Counted from the stretch's first letter, positions 27,140 through 36,038 are shown. The stretch: 64,000 bases of DNA from Microvirga sp052114605 (GCF_052114605.1 NZ_JBFRFB010000001.1:372001-436000); one strand, 5' to 3'. The notes: generated from the sequence alone by a model not told the origin. Program-made: numbers and translations.

Positions 27140-27895
27140 CTACGGGATAAAACTGGACAGAACGGCGCCAATTTCTGCGCGGATCACCAGATCGGCAACA
27201 TGATCGAGCGGCGTCGGCTCGCGATTGACGATGACCAGGGCCGCCCCGTTCTCCTTGGCGAAGGCCGGAAATGCCGCCGCCGGATAGACCACCAGGGATG
27301 ATCCGAGCACGAGGCAAAGGTCGCAGGACGCGATCAGCTTCTGCGCTCGGCGCATTTCCGTCTCGGGCATGGACTGGCCGAAGGATATTGTTGCAGATTT
27401 CAGCACCCCGCCACAGGCTACGCATTCAGGCGGCTCACCGGAGGCCTCGAACCGCTCCCGGATCCAGTCGAGTTCATGCCTTCGCTCGCAGGACAGGCAT
27501 TTGGCGTAAGTCCCGTTGCCGTGCAGCTCGATCACCTGATCGTCCGACAAGCCCGAGTCCTGGTGCAGGCCGTCGATATTCTGGGTGATCACGGCGGGCA
27601 TACGCCCGGAGGCGACGAGCGAGACTAATCCCATGTGCCCCATGCTCGGCTGTGCATCGCGATAGATATCGTCCATGGTAAATTTGCGCCGCCACGCCTC
27701 ACGGCGCGCCTCCGCGCTCTGCACGAAATGCTCGAAGGGGATCGGCTTGTTGCGCATCCAAGGACTGTTGGGCGAGCGAAAGTCCGGTACGCCGCTTTCC
27801 GTCGAGATCCCCGCCCCGGTAAACCCGGCGACGATGCGGGACTCTTGAATCATTTCCTGCAATGTGGCGATTGACGCGGCGATGTTCTCGGTCAT
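27140..27895 (-). CDS. cobB: NAD-dependent protein deacylase (sirtuin)
   Basis: 251 aa, sirtuin family, removes acyl groups from lysines using NAD. It has the NAD site GAGISTESGVPDFRS, TQNIDGLHQDSG with the active-site region, catalytic His in ELHGNGTYAKC, and a zinc ribbon (CLSC ... CVAC). The ATG at 27893-27895 is preferred to a TTG three codons upstream. The class II/III boundary is not resolved here. It stands alone; acs is not nearby. Confidence 0.92.
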   Translation of the reverse strand: MTENIAASIATLQEMIQESRIVAGFTGAGISTESGVPDFRSPNSPWMRNKPIPFEHFVQSAEARREAWRRKFTMDDIYRDAQPSMGHMGLVSLVASGRMPAVITQNIDGLHQDSGLSDDQVIELHGNGTYAKCLSCERRHELDWIRERFEASGEPPECVACGGVLKSATISFGQSMPETEMRRAQKLIASCDLCLVLGSSLVVYPAAAFPAFAKENGAALVIVNREPTPLDHVADLVIRAEIGAVLSSFIP

Positions 27896-27958
27896 GTCAC
27901 TCAATATAGAACATGCGGGCGGAGACAGAATGCCCTGCGACGGACAGGATAGGACAAC

Positions 27959-28957
27959 GTGAGTTCAGATTTCTCCCGAGCCCAGGAGGCTGTGGAACGC
28001 GCATATCCACCGGCTGCCCAGGCAATGCTGGTCGCGTCTCAACGCTGGGATGCCATCGATGTCGCGCGTGGGCTCGCGATCGTAGCCATGATCGTCTACC
28101 ATTTCAGCTGGGACCTGAGCTTCTTCAAGCTGATCGAGACCAACATTCTGCATGTGCCCGCATGGCGTTGGTTCGCGCGGGGCATTGCCGACTCGTTCCT
28201 GTTGCTGGCAGGTATAGGCCTCGCGCTCGCCCACGCTCAGGGCTTTCGGAAACGGCCTTTCCTCAAGCGTGTCCTGAAGGTCGGTGGCGCGGCGCTCGCC
28301 GTCACGCTGGTGAGCTTCTTCGCCTTCCCTCAGAGCTACATATTCTTCGGCATTCTGCACTGCATTGCCGTCTCAAGCCTGCTCGCGCTGCCTTTCCTGC
28401 GGCTGCACCCTGCCCTCACACTCGTGGCCGCTGCCTTCTGCATCGTCGCGCCCTGGCTCTTCACGAGCCTTGCCCTCGATGCGCCCTATCTCGATTGGCT
28501 CGGGCTTGGGGCGAGCGATCCTGTGACGAACGATTACGTGCCGATTTTCCCGTGGTTCGGAATGGTGCTGATCGGCGTCGCCATCGGCAAAATGCTGGTG
28601 TCCCGGCATGCAACGATGGCGCTTGCACGCTGGAGATCAAGCAATCCCATCTCGAAGGCTCTCATATGGGGTGGGCGCAAGAGCCTGCCGATCTACCTCA
28701 TCCACCAGCCAGTCCTGCTCGGCATCCTCTACGGCGTATCGCAGATGACGGGACCCGTGCCCGTTGCGGCCTGTCAACAGATCTGCCTGCAGCAGAACGG
28801 CAATCCGGCCATGTGCCCTTCGGTCTGCTCCTGCATCACGGAAGCCCTGCCACAGAGAGACCTCTGGCAGCGCCTTTTGAAGGATCAGGCGTCACCGGAA
28901 GATGACCGGCGGATTTCGGCAGCAGCGCAGCAATGCATGCGCCGCCCGCCGTCCTAG
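27959..28957 (+). CDS. DUF1624/heparan-alpha-glucosaminide N-acetyltransferase-like membrane protein
   Basis: 332 aa, about seven or eight membrane helices. It opens with RWDAIDVARGLAIVAMIVYHFSWDL, the acyltransferase-like signature of this family, and has SLPIYLIHQP near residue 240. The C-terminal 80 residues are cysteine-containing and periplasmic (CQQICLQQNG, CPSVCSC). Start GTG at 27959 with AGG eight bases upstream. The human relative acetylates lysosomal glucosamine; the bacterial substrate is unknown. Confidence 0.85.
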   Translation: MSSDFSRAQEAVERAYPPAAQAMLVASQRWDAIDVARGLAIVAMIVYHFSWDLSFFKLIETNILHVPAWRWFARGIADSFLLLAGIGLALAHAQGFRKRPFLKRVLKVGGAALAVTLVSFFAFPQSYIFFGILHCIAVSSLLALPFLRLHPALTLVAAAFCIVAPWLFTSLALDAPYLDWLGLGASDPVTNDYVPIFPWFGMVLIGVAIGKMLVSRHATMALARWRSSNPISKALIWGGRKSLPIYLIHQPVLLGILYGVSQMTGPVPVAACQQICLQQNGNPAMCPSVCSCITEALPQRDLWQRLLKDQASPEDDRRISAAAQQCMRRPPS

Positions 28958-28966
28958 AAGCGTTGC

Positions 28967-30001
28967 CTAAACGACGCTCAGCTGCGCGTCCTTGCCAATG
29001 CGCTCGGAGCGGGCTTCGGCAAGTAGGCACAGCAGCTCGAAGGCGATGGATGCGCCCACGAGCGCGGTGTTGCCGGATTGGTCGAGCGGCGGGGAGACTT
29101 CCACCATATCGGCACCGATGAGGTTGAGATGGCGGAAGCCGCGCACGAGCTGCAACGCCTCGCGGCTCGTGAAGCCGCCGATCTCCGGCGTCCCGGTGCC
29201 GGGCGCGAAGGCCGGATCGATGGAATCGATGTCGAAAGTGAAATAGGCCGGCTCCATGCCGACCACGCGGCGGGCTTCAGTGATGGCATAGGGAATGCCC
29301 TTCTCCACCACCTCTTCCATGTCGATGATGCGGATACCTTGGTCGAGAGCCCATTGTCGCTCGTCGGCGGAATACATGGTGCCGCGAATACCGATCTGCA
29401 CCGTGCGTTTCGGGTCGAGAACGCCATCCTCGATGGCACGGCGGAACGGCGTGCCGTGAGTCAGCTTCTGCCCGCCGAAGAAGGTGTCGCCTGTGTCGCT
29501 ATGCGCATCGATATGGATCATGCCCAAAGGCCCCTTGGAGGCGAGAGCGCGCAGGATCGGATAGGAAATGATGTGGTCGCCGCCGATGGAGAGGGGCGTG
29601 ACGCCGCCCTGATGGAGATATGAAATCTCCGCCTCGATGCGCCGAATTGTATCCACCACATCGATGGGATTGATCGGCACGTCGCCCACATCGGCACAGG
29701 CGCAGAGATCGTAGGGCCCGACCAGAGTGCCGTAATTAACCTGACGCATGAGGGATGAAGCCTCGCGCACCTGACGCGGACCAAGGCGTGCGCCAGGCCG
29801 ATTGGTGGTGGCGCCGTCGAAGGGAATACCGAGGATCGCGATATCGATCTCGCCCGGCGCCTGGGTCGGAGAAAGGTGAGGCAACCGCATGAATGTGGAG
29901 ATGCCGGCGAAGCGCGGCAGCACCATGCCGGAGAGAGGCTGATAGGCTTCCAACCTCTGCTCGCGGGTTACCGGGTTCGTCTTCTTCAAATTCTGAGCCA
30001 T
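28967..30001 (-). CDS. speB: Ureohydrolase family (agmatinase/guanidinobutyrase type)
   Basis: 344-aa manganese ureohydrolase that splits urea from a guanidino compound. Metal ligands: GGDH, HIDAHSD and SFDIDSIDPA are intact. The N-terminal PRFAGISTFMRLPH segment is like that of Pseudomonas guanidinobutyrase, so the substrate may be guanidinobutyrate or agmatine; arginine is less likely by this signature. It lies 17 bp after the ornithine aminotransferase gene. Start ATG 29999-30001 with ACAGG upstream; the open frame before it is not coding. Substrate assignment is open. Confidence 0.85.
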   Translation of the reverse strand: MAQNLKKTNPVTREQRLEAYQPLSGMVLPRFAGISTFMRLPHLSPTQAPGEIDIAILGIPFDGATTNRPGARLGPRQVREASSLMRQVNYGTLVGPYDLCACADVGDVPINPIDVVDTIRRIEAEISYLHQGGVTPLSIGGDHIISYPILRALASKGPLGMIHIDAHSDTGDTFFGGQKLTHGTPFRRAIEDGVLDPKRTVQIGIRGTMYSADERQWALDQGIRIIDMEEVVEKGIPYAITEARRVVGMEPAYFTFDIDSIDPAFAPGTGTPEIGGFTSREALQLVRGFRHLNLIGADMVEVSPPLDQSGNTALVGASIAFELLCLLAEARSERIGKDAQLSVV

Positions 30002-30018
30002 ACCTGTCGAATCCTCGT

Positions 30019-31218
30019 TCAATGGACGACGCGGGCGAAAACCCGCTCGATGCGCTCCATGCCCCAATCGATCTCGTCGCGCGTGATCGTGAGCGGCGGC
30101 GCGAAGCGAAGGACGGTTCCGTGCGTGTCCTTCGAGAGGATGCCGTCTTTCAAAAGCGCGTCGCAGACGGCACGGGCCGAAATGGCATTGGCATCCACTT
30201 CGACGCCGACCCACAGGCCGCGCCCGCGAACATCTTTCACGATGTTGCTGCGCATGGCGCGCAGCCGATCAAGGAGATAGCCGCCCATTTCGGCGCTGCG
30301 CTCCACAAGGTGCTCTTCTTCGATAACCGCGAGCGCCTCCATTCCGATCCGTGCCGCGAGCGGATTGCCGCCGAAGGTGGAGCCGTGGGAGCCGGGATCG
30401 AACATGCTCATCAGATCGCGCATGCCGACGAAAGCCGAGACGGGGTAAACACCGCCGCCCAGCGCCTTGCCGAGAATGAGGCCGTCCGGCTTTATTCCCT
30501 CGTGCTGATGCGCGAACCAGCGGCCGGTGCGCCCGAGGCCGGACTGTACCTCGTCGAGGATAAGGAGCACATTGTGTCTGTCGCAGATAGCGCGCAGTTC
30601 ATTGAGATAACCTTCCGGCGGCACCACGATGCCCGCCTCGCCCTGGATCGGCTCGATCAGCACGGCGCAGGTGTTGGGCGTGATGGCCCGCTCCACGGCT
30701 CCGGCATCGCCGAAATCCACCAGCCTGAAACCGCCATCGAACGGCCCGAAGCCGTCGCGATAGGATTCATCCGATGAGAAGCCGACGATGGTGGTCGTGC
30801 GTCCATGGAAATTGTTGTTGGCGACGATGATCTCCGCCTGATCCTTGGCGATCTTCTTCGAGCGATAGCCCCAGCGCCGCGATGCCTTGATGGCAGTCTC
30901 GACCGCCTCCGCGCCCGTGTTCATGGGCAGCGCCATGTCGAGTTCCGTGATCGCGACAAGGCGCTCCAGAAATGGCCCGAGGAGCTCCGTATGGTAGGCA
31001 CGGCTCGTGACGGCAAGCTTAGAGGCCTGCTCCATCATGGCCTTGAGGATGCGCGGGTGGGAATGGCCGAGGCTGACCGCCGAATAGGCGCTCATCATGT
31101 CGAGATAGCGCCGCCCTTCCGTGTCATGGACCCAGACGCCCTTCGCATCTCTCAGGACGACGGGAAGGGAATCGTAATTGGCGGCGGTGACGGATTTTTC
31201 GAGCGCGATGCTGTCCAT
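30019..31218 (-). CDS. rocD: Ornithine--oxo-acid aminotransferase
   Basis: PLP class III aminotransferase converting ornithine to glutamate semialdehyde. 399 aa with MNTGAEAVETAIK, NFHGRTTT, LDEVQSGLGRTG and the Schiff-base lysine in LILGKALGGG, then STFGGNPLA. The start at 31216-31218 (MDSIALEKS) has GGAGG at the right distance; ATG 31230 just upstream is possible. With the ureohydrolase and an Lrp/AsnC gene it suggests arginine/ornithine catabolism. Confidence 0.93.
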   Translation of the reverse strand: MDSIALEKSVTAANYDSLPVVLRDAKGVWVHDTEGRRYLDMMSAYSAVSLGHSHPRILKAMMEQASKLAVTSRAYHTELLGPFLERLVAITELDMALPMNTGAEAVETAIKASRRWGYRSKKIAKDQAEIIVANNNFHGRTTTIVGFSSDESYRDGFGPFDGGFRLVDFGDAGAVERAITPNTCAVLIEPIQGEAGIVVPPEGYLNELRAICDRHNVLLILDEVQSGLGRTGRWFAHQHEGIKPDGLILGKALGGGVYPVSAFVGMRDLMSMFDPGSHGSTFGGNPLAARIGMEALAVIEEEHLVERSAEMGGYLLDRLRAMRSNIVKDVRGRGLWVGVEVDANAISARAVCDALLKDGILSKDTHGTVLRFAPPLTITRDEIDWGMERIERVFARVVH

Positions 31219-31317
31219 AGGATCCTCCATGGACAAGCTTATGAGAGGCCTGTCGTGATGGAGGCTGAAATTGGGAGCACGCGCAGCCGTTTCTGTCGTG
31301 ATCGGCTGGTCCCGTCG

Positions 31318-31833
31318 TCAATCCTCGCTGTCGGGCATGGGATAGCCGTCGAAGCTCTTGAGGGTCTTGAGGACGAAGGTGGTGTGGATGCGGCCGATAC
31401 CGAAGCCCGTATCGGCCAGGAATGCGTCGGTCAGGGCCTCATAGGCGGAAAGTGTCGGCGCAACGATGCGGGCGATATAGTCGTACTCGCCGTTCACGAC
31501 CTGAAGCTCGACCACGCAAGGATGCGCCATGAAGGCCCGTTCCAGCCGCTGCCGCGTGGCGGTGGACGGATCGCGCATGCTGATCCCGGCGAGCGCGATG
31601 ATGTCGTGGCCGAGGGCAGCAGGCTCTACCAGCACGGTGTAGCCACGAATGACGCCCTTCTGCTCCAGCCGCTTCACCCGCTCGAGGCAGGGGCGCGGCG
31701 ACAGCCCAACCTTTTCCGACAAAGCCTGATAGGTGATACGTCCGTTCCGGCGCAGAGCCTCAAGGATCAGAAGATCAATCCGGTCGAGCGAAGTCTTGGC
31801 TGATCGGCCCAGCAGCTTCGAAGGCGGCTTCAT
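31318..31833 (-). CDS. Lrp/AsnC-family regulator
   Basis: 171 aa. An N-terminal AsnC-type HTH (LDRIDLLILEALRRNGRITYQ, SPRPCLERVKRLE) is followed by the RAM effector-binding domain (ending GIGRIHTTFVLKTLK). It lies 100 bp upstream of rocD on the same strand, so it probably senses an amino acid and controls this catabolic operon. Start ATG 31831-31833; a TTG four codons before is unlikely. The operator was not identified. Confidence 0.9.
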   Translation of the reverse strand: MKPPSKLLGRSAKTSLDRIDLLILEALRRNGRITYQALSEKVGLSPRPCLERVKRLEQKGVIRGYTVLVEPAALGHDIIALAGISMRDPSTATRQRLERAFMAHPCVVELQVVNGEYDYIARIVAPTLSAYEALTDAFLADTGFGIGRIHTTFVLKTLKSFDGYPMPDSED

Positions 31834-32056
31834 AGTGATGCTCAAGCGAAGATCCTCTGCTGCGCACGGCTCCGGTAAAAGGTAGCTCGTCTCTATATTA
31901 CCAGAAGGGAGCGTTGCAATTCCATGTTCACCTGGAAATGGACGTCATAGCGGCGCGCGTCAATCAGCAGTTGCTGCAGCATGTGAAGCTCGTGCAACTG
32001 GCACATGAGAAGCTGCGTTCGCCCGCACGGCATGTGAATTAATCGCGACAAATGTG

Positions 32057-32080
32057 AACCGCTGGAAAATTCCGGCGGTT
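32057..32080. promoter_or_regulatory. Inverted repeat in the KDPGal aldolase promoter region
   Basis: AACCGCTGGAA and TTCCGGCGGTT pair over 11 positions (one T-G), separated by two bases. It overlaps the putative EcfG-type -35 element (32064-32068), so it could be an operator for a sugar-acid repressor blocking this promoter. Confidence 0.45.
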
Positions 32081-32088
32081 TTCGCGTT
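32064..32088 (+). promoter_or_regulatory. Candidate EcfG-type (general stress) promoter, imperfect
   Basis: GGAAA (32064-32068), 16 bases, CGTT (32085-32088): one mismatch from the alphaproteobacterial EcfG consensus GGAAC-N16/17-CGTT. It shares a 15-base run (CGTTAAGCTCCCGAC) with the perfect site at 52100. It would drive the KDPGal aldolase gene. Confidence 0.4.
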
Positions 32089-32127
32089 AAGCTCCCGACT
32101 CAGATGCCATTGCGCAAGGGTGCTGAC

Positions 32128-32754
32128 GTGCTGCTCCATTACATGACTCATCTCCCCCTCATCGCTATTTTAAGGGGATTGAAGCCTGAGAATGCGGAAG
32201 CCGTCGGCCATGCTTTGGTAACGGCTGGTTTTCGCATCATAGAGGTTCCCCTGAACTCCCCGGAGCCGTTCCGCAGCATCGAGATTTTGGCAAAGACGAT
32301 GCCGGAAGACGTACTCATCGGCGCAGGCACTGTGCTGGAGCCCGATTTGGTGAACGGCGTGCATGATGTGGGCGGCAAGCTCATCGTCATGCCCCACACG
32401 GATGTGGAGGTCATCAAACGCGCCAAGGAACTTCGCCTGATCTGCACCCCTGGTGTCGCCACGCCGACTGAGGCTTTCGCGGCCTTGAAGGCGGGCGCGG
32501 ATGCCATCAAGATTTTCCCCGCCGAGGCGACGCCGCCTGCCGTCGTGAAAGCATGGCGCGCGGTACTGCCGAAGGATGCCATCGTGCTGCCTGTCGGCGG
32601 CATCAAGCCTGACAATATGAAGCCTTATTTGGATGCCGGCGCCAACGGCTTCGGCCTCGGCTCGGCTCTCTTCACGCCCTCGATGTCGGTTGACGAGATC
32701 GCCGGCAATGCACGCGATTTCGCGGCAGCTTGGCAGGCGCTTCGCGCAAGCTGA
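32128..32754 (+). CDS. dgoA: 2-dehydro-3-deoxy-6-phosphogalactonate aldolase
   Basis: Cleaves KDPGal to pyruvate and glyceraldehyde-3-phosphate in the De Ley-Doudoroff galactonate route. 208 aa, a class I aldolase close in pattern to DgoA: LPLIAILRG, EVPLNSPEP, IGAGTVL, Schiff-base Lys in AIKIFPAE, VGGIKPDN and GLGSALF. I chose GTG 32128 because AAGGG stands seven bases before it; ATG 32104 (no ribosome-binding site) and 32143 are alternatives. The kinase and dehydratase partners are not in the window. Confidence 0.88.
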   Translation: MLLHYMTHLPLIAILRGLKPENAEAVGHALVTAGFRIIEVPLNSPEPFRSIEILAKTMPEDVLIGAGTVLEPDLVNGVHDVGGKLIVMPHTDVEVIKRAKELRLICTPGVATPTEAFAALKAGADAIKIFPAEATPPAVVKAWRAVLPKDAIVLPVGGIKPDNMKPYLDAGANGFGLGSALFTPSMSVDEIAGNARDFAAAWQALRAS

Positions 32755-32767
32755 GCCTCCCTGAACA

Positions 32768-32792
32768 GGAACCCTCTCTCAAGGAAAGCGTT
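32768..32792 (+). promoter_or_regulatory. EcfG-type (general stress sigma factor) promoter
   Basis: GGAAC (32768-32772), exactly 16 bases, CGTT (32789-32792): a perfect match to the PhyR/EcfG consensus. It lies 33 bp before the ATG of the small exported protein. Confidence 0.65.
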
Positions 32793-32824
32793 CTCAGCGC
32801 AAAGGTCTTTTCAAGGAGTTTGCA

Positions 32825-33076
32825 ATGAAGAAGCTAGCTTTTGTTCTGGTTGCGTCCGTTCTCAGCACGGCGGCTTTCGCACAAGACACGACCACGACGA
32901 TCACGAAGGAAGAAGGCGTTCTCGGCAGCTCGACTACAATCGAGCAGAAGCGCGAGCCGAGCACCACTTCCTCGACGACGGTCACGACGGATTCGACCGT
33001 CGGCTGCACCACGGAAACGAAGCAGAAGACGGACGAGTTCGGCGATACTACGACGAAGAAGAAGACAGAGTGCTGA
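32825..33076 (+). CDS. Small exported Thr/Lys-rich protein
   Basis: 83 aa. A clean signal peptide (KKLAFVLVASVLSTAAFAQ, cut near residue 20) leads to a threonine-rich polar tail with two cysteines (GCTTETK and the C-terminal Cys). There is no known domain. The gene has a good ribosome-binding site (AAGGAG), an EcfG promoter and a terminator, so it is a real stress-responsive monocistronic gene of unknown function. Confidence 0.85.
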   Translation: MKKLAFVLVASVLSTAAFAQDTTTTITKEEGVLGSSTTIEQKREPSTTSSTTVTTDSTVGCTTETKQKTDEFGDTTTKKKTEC

Positions 33077-33100
33077 TCAGGCGCTCCGCTTCGAACAGAC

Positions 33101-33127
33101 AAGGCCCGGTCGAAAGCCGGGCCTTTT
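33101..33127 (+). terminator. Terminator after the small exported protein
   Basis: A 9-bp stem AAGGCCCGG / CCGGGCCTT (33101-33109, 33117-33125) with a seven-base loop, followed by TT, 24 bp past the stop. Confidence 0.8.
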
Positions 33128-33134
33128 CGATTCT

Positions 33135-33368
33135 TCAGCGACGCTTGCCTCCGCGCCCAGCGCGGAAGAATGGCACCGTCAGCAGGCGGCGACCCGTCTC
33201 ATCCAGAATCTCGAGCTCGATATTGCCTGCATCGGCCAGCTCCTCACGAAGCTCCTCGACCGTCGCCAAAGCTTCGGCGCGAGCCGCCTCGAAATCCGGC
33301 AGCTCGATTCCCTCATCGTCTTCGTCGACGTCATAGCCGTCCCGGATGTTGAAGAAAAAGCGTGGCAT
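33135..33368 (-). CDS. DUF6894 family protein
   Basis: 77 aa with the family pattern PRFFFNIRDG, DDEGIELPDFEAARAEAL and a C-terminal LEILDETGRRLLTVPF. DUF6894 is common and multi-copy in Methylobacteriaceae and Bradyrhizobium; its function is unknown. It is soluble and acidic with a basic C-terminus. Confidence 0.88.
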   Translation of the reverse strand: MPRFFFNIRDGYDVDEDDEGIELPDFEAARAEALATVEELREELADAGNIELEILDETGRRLLTVPFFRAGRGGKRR

Positions 33369-33523
33369 GGCGTTTCGTTTCGTGAAGAAGGCTTACAGTA
33401 AAACAACCGTACCAGAGCACGGTTTCAATCCCATGTACGACCACTGCCATGCACATGAAAATTCAGTCACGACAATGCCGGGCTTGGCGACATATCAGGA
33501 AGCAAATTCTCTGGGAAAAGAAG

Positions 33524-33598
33524 TGGCGCGCCCTAGGGGAGTCGAACCCCTCTTTCCTGCGTGAAAGGCAGATGTCCTAACCGATAGACGAAGGGCGC
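33524..33598 (-). tRNA. tRNA-Glu (anticodon TTC)
   Basis: 75 nt with encoded CCA (33524-33526). Acceptor GCGCCCT pairs with AGGGCGC; discriminator G. The anticodon arm CTGCC-TTTCACG-CAG places TTC; the T arm is AGGGG-TTCGACT-CCCCT. It is located 77 bp downstream of recJ on the same strand. Confidence 0.97.
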
Positions 33599-33675
33599 GC
33601 TGACTTCGGGGCAGTGCCTCCGAAGTGGGCGAACCTATAGATGGGTTCGCATTGCACTGCAAGGGTCAGATTGCA

Positions 33676-35463
33676 TTATTCAGGCCTTGCGGCATCCATA
33701 ATGCGAAGCTCCGCTTTTTCATGACCGCCCCAGCGGTCAATGGACAAGGTTCCGGCCACATGCAGAGCGTTGCCCATAGCCTGTGAGAGCACGTTCCCGA
33801 GCGGCTGCCCCGCTGCGCGGAAGGCAATTCCCCCGATCATGGAGCCATCCCCTGCCCTCAGCTTCACGCGCATATGCCCGCCGCTGCCGACCTCGCGCGC
33901 TTCGATCAACCTATGCTGTGGAAAAACGAAAACCGGCTCAGGCTGGCCCGAGCCGAACGGCCCAGCCCGCTCCAGCGCCGTCACGAGGCCCGGCTGGGCA
34001 CCGGCTGCGGTGAGCGTGGAATCGATAGCGAATTGATCGTTGAGCCGCATGGTGCTGACAGGATCGTTCAGCCTTTCGGTGACGAAGGCGAGGAAGCGAT
34101 CCATTTCGGCGGCCCGAATCGTGACGCCCGCCGCCATGGTGTGCCCGCCGCCCTTGATGGCGAGACCGGCATCAACCGCGGCGCGCACCGCATGGCCAAG
34201 GTCCACGCCCGGCACGGACCGGCCTGAACCGGTGGCCGTACCGTCCGCATTCACCGTGAAGGCGAAGGCCGGGCGGCGGAAACGTTCTTTGGTGCGGGCA
34301 GAGATCAGGCCGACGACCCCGGGATGCCACTCAGGCGAAGATGTCACCAGAACAGGTTGGTCGGGCATGCGTTCCAGGGCCAGAAGAGCCTGAGCCTCGG
34401 CTTCCTCCACGGCCACAACCTCGATGGCCTGACGCTCCCGGTTCAGGCGGTCGAGCTCGGCTGCGATCTGACCGGCCTGGACTGGATCCTCCGTCAGAAG
34501 CAGCCGCGAGCCGAGAGCGGCATCGCCGATGCGCCCACCCGCATTGATGCGCGGCCCCACGAGATAGCCGAGATGCCACGCTTCGGGAGCCCCGGCGAGC
34601 CCCGCAGTGTCGAGCAGGGCCGCCAAGCCGACGCGGCCACGGCTCTTCATGATGGCGAGGCCCTGGCGCACGAAGGCGCGGTTGAGGCCGACGAGCGGCA
34701 CCACATCGGCCACAGTCGCCAAAGCCACCAGATCGAGACTTCCCATCAGGTCGGGCTCGTGCCCTCGTTGAAAGAATCCCCGCGTGCGTAGGGTTCGGTT
34801 CAGGGCCACGAGAAATAGGAACACCACGCCTGCCGCGCAGAGATGTCCGAGGCCCGAGAGATCGTCCTGCCGGTTCGGGTTCACGATGGCGAGCGCCTCC
34901 GGCAGTTGCTCGGGCGCCTGGTGATGATCGAGCACGACCGGATCGAGGCCGAGCCGCTTCGCTTCGGCCAATGGCTCAATACTGGCGGTGCCGCAATCGA
35001 CGGTCACCAGAATATCCGCGCCCTGTGCTTTAAGGCCCCGGATGGCATCCACATTCGGGCCATAGCCTTCGGTGATCCGGTCCGGAATATGGATGGCGTA
35101 GGTGATGCCGCAGGCGCGCAGATATTCGGCGAGGAGTGCGGCGCTGCAGGCGCCGTCCACGTCGTAATCGCCGAAGATTGCGACCTTTTCGTTCCGCTGC
35201 ACCGAATCCGCGAGGCGCGCGGCCGCGGCCTCCATATCCGTCAGTACATGCGGATCGGGCATCAGGTCGCGCAGGCGCGGGTTCAGGAAACCTTCAGTCT
35301 CATGCAGGCCCACGCCTCTCCCGGCCAGCACACGGGCCAGAATGTCGGGCACGCCGTGGGTCTGGGCGATGGCGAGCGCGATCGTGCTCTGCGAGGCATC
35401 GCAGCGCTCGACCCAGGTGCGTCCGAGGGCGGACTGGGTCACGCCCAGAAAGGGTTTCGGCAT
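33676..35463 (-). CDS. recJ: Single-stranded-DNA-specific exonuclease RecJ
   Basis: 5'-3' ssDNA exonuclease of recombination and mismatch repair. 595 aa with DHH-family motifs IFGDYDVDG, VTVDCGT and VVLDHHQAPE, the DHHA1 domain (KGGGHTMAAG) and the C-terminal RecJ OB-fold. The ATG at 35461-35463 (MPKPFLGV) lacks a ribosome-binding site; a GTG 14 codons upstream is an alternative. It is at the end of a run of minus-strand genes (alaC-like, hom, glpX, GNAT), with gaps of 50-90 bp. Confidence 0.96.
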   Translation of the reverse strand: MPKPFLGVTQSALGRTWVERCDASQSTIALAIAQTHGVPDILARVLAGRGVGLHETEGFLNPRLRDLMPDPHVLTDMEAAAARLADSVQRNEKVAIFGDYDVDGACSAALLAEYLRACGITYAIHIPDRITEGYGPNVDAIRGLKAQGADILVTVDCGTASIEPLAEAKRLGLDPVVLDHHQAPEQLPEALAIVNPNRQDDLSGLGHLCAAGVVFLFLVALNRTLRTRGFFQRGHEPDLMGSLDLVALATVADVVPLVGLNRAFVRQGLAIMKSRGRVGLAALLDTAGLAGAPEAWHLGYLVGPRINAGGRIGDAALGSRLLLTEDPVQAGQIAAELDRLNRERQAIEVVAVEEAEAQALLALERMPDQPVLVTSSPEWHPGVVGLISARTKERFRRPAFAFTVNADGTATGSGRSVPGVDLGHAVRAAVDAGLAIKGGGHTMAAGVTIRAAEMDRFLAFVTERLNDPVSTMRLNDQFAIDSTLTAAGAQPGLVTALERAGPFGSGQPEPVFVFPQHRLIEAREVGSGGHMRVKLRAGDGSMIGGIAFRAAGQPLGNVLSQAMGNALHVAGTLSIDRWGGHEKAELRIMDAARPE

Positions 35464-35514
35464 GAGGAGAGGAGCTGATTCTGTCACAATGGTTCTATTA
35501 AGCACGAAATGTGG

Positions 35515-35955
35515 TCAAAACACCTTGCGGTATTGAATGAACCCGCTTCGGGCCGCAACCTTGTCATAGAGGGTCTGGGCCGTCGTATTCGTCTCGTGGG
35601 TCAGCCAATAGACCCGCGCCGCCCCGTGAGCTTTCGCCTTTTCGTAAACGGCTTCGATCAGCGCCCGCCCGGCACCCTGCCCCCGCGCTTCCTCCGAGGT
35701 AAAGAGGTCCTGAAGATAACAGTAATCCTCAACCGTCCAGGTGGAGCGGTGATAGATGTAATGAACGATGCCGACGATCTTCCCGTCGAGCACTGCGGCA
35801 AGCCCATGAATGAGCTCGGCGGGATCGTTGAGCCGCCGCCACGTGACATCCGTGACCTCGGCGGGAACGGATGCCTTGTAAAAGGTCAGATAACCTTGCC
35901 ACAGACGCTCCCACGCCTGACGATCTTCCGGGGTGAAGGGGCGAATTTGGATCAT
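35515..35955 (-). CDS. GNAT-family N-acetyltransferase
   Basis: 146 aa, GNAT fold. Acetyl-CoA loop in SEEARGQGAGRALI, followed by AARVYWLTHETNTTAQTLYD and a C-terminal hydrophobic-aromatic strand, typical of small-molecule or polyamine-like acetyltransferases. Start ATG 35953-35955 with AAGGAA upstream; an in-frame start 13 codons earlier is less good. The substrate is unknown. Confidence 0.88.
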   Translation of the reverse strand: MIQIRPFTPEDRQAWERLWQGYLTFYKASVPAEVTDVTWRRLNDPAELIHGLAAVLDGKIVGIVHYIYHRSTWTVEDYCYLQDLFTSEEARGQGAGRALIEAVYEKAKAHGAARVYWLTHETNTTAQTLYDKVAARSGFIQYRKVF

Positions 35956-35979
35956 GAGAATTCCTTGGGCCTTAAACGT

Positions 35980-36007
35980 GGATGGCCGGGACAAGCCCGG
36001 CCATGAC
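35980..36007 (-). repeat. Family B palindromic repeat, single-hairpin copy
   Basis: ATGGCCGGG-ACAA(G)-CCCGGCCAT is the first hairpin module of the longer family B elements at 45341 and 50975, in reverse orientation. It is the only part of the element present and lies between the GNAT and glpX genes. Confidence 0.6.
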
Positions 36008-36038
36008 GCAAATACGAAAGGTCCGATCCTCGATATGA

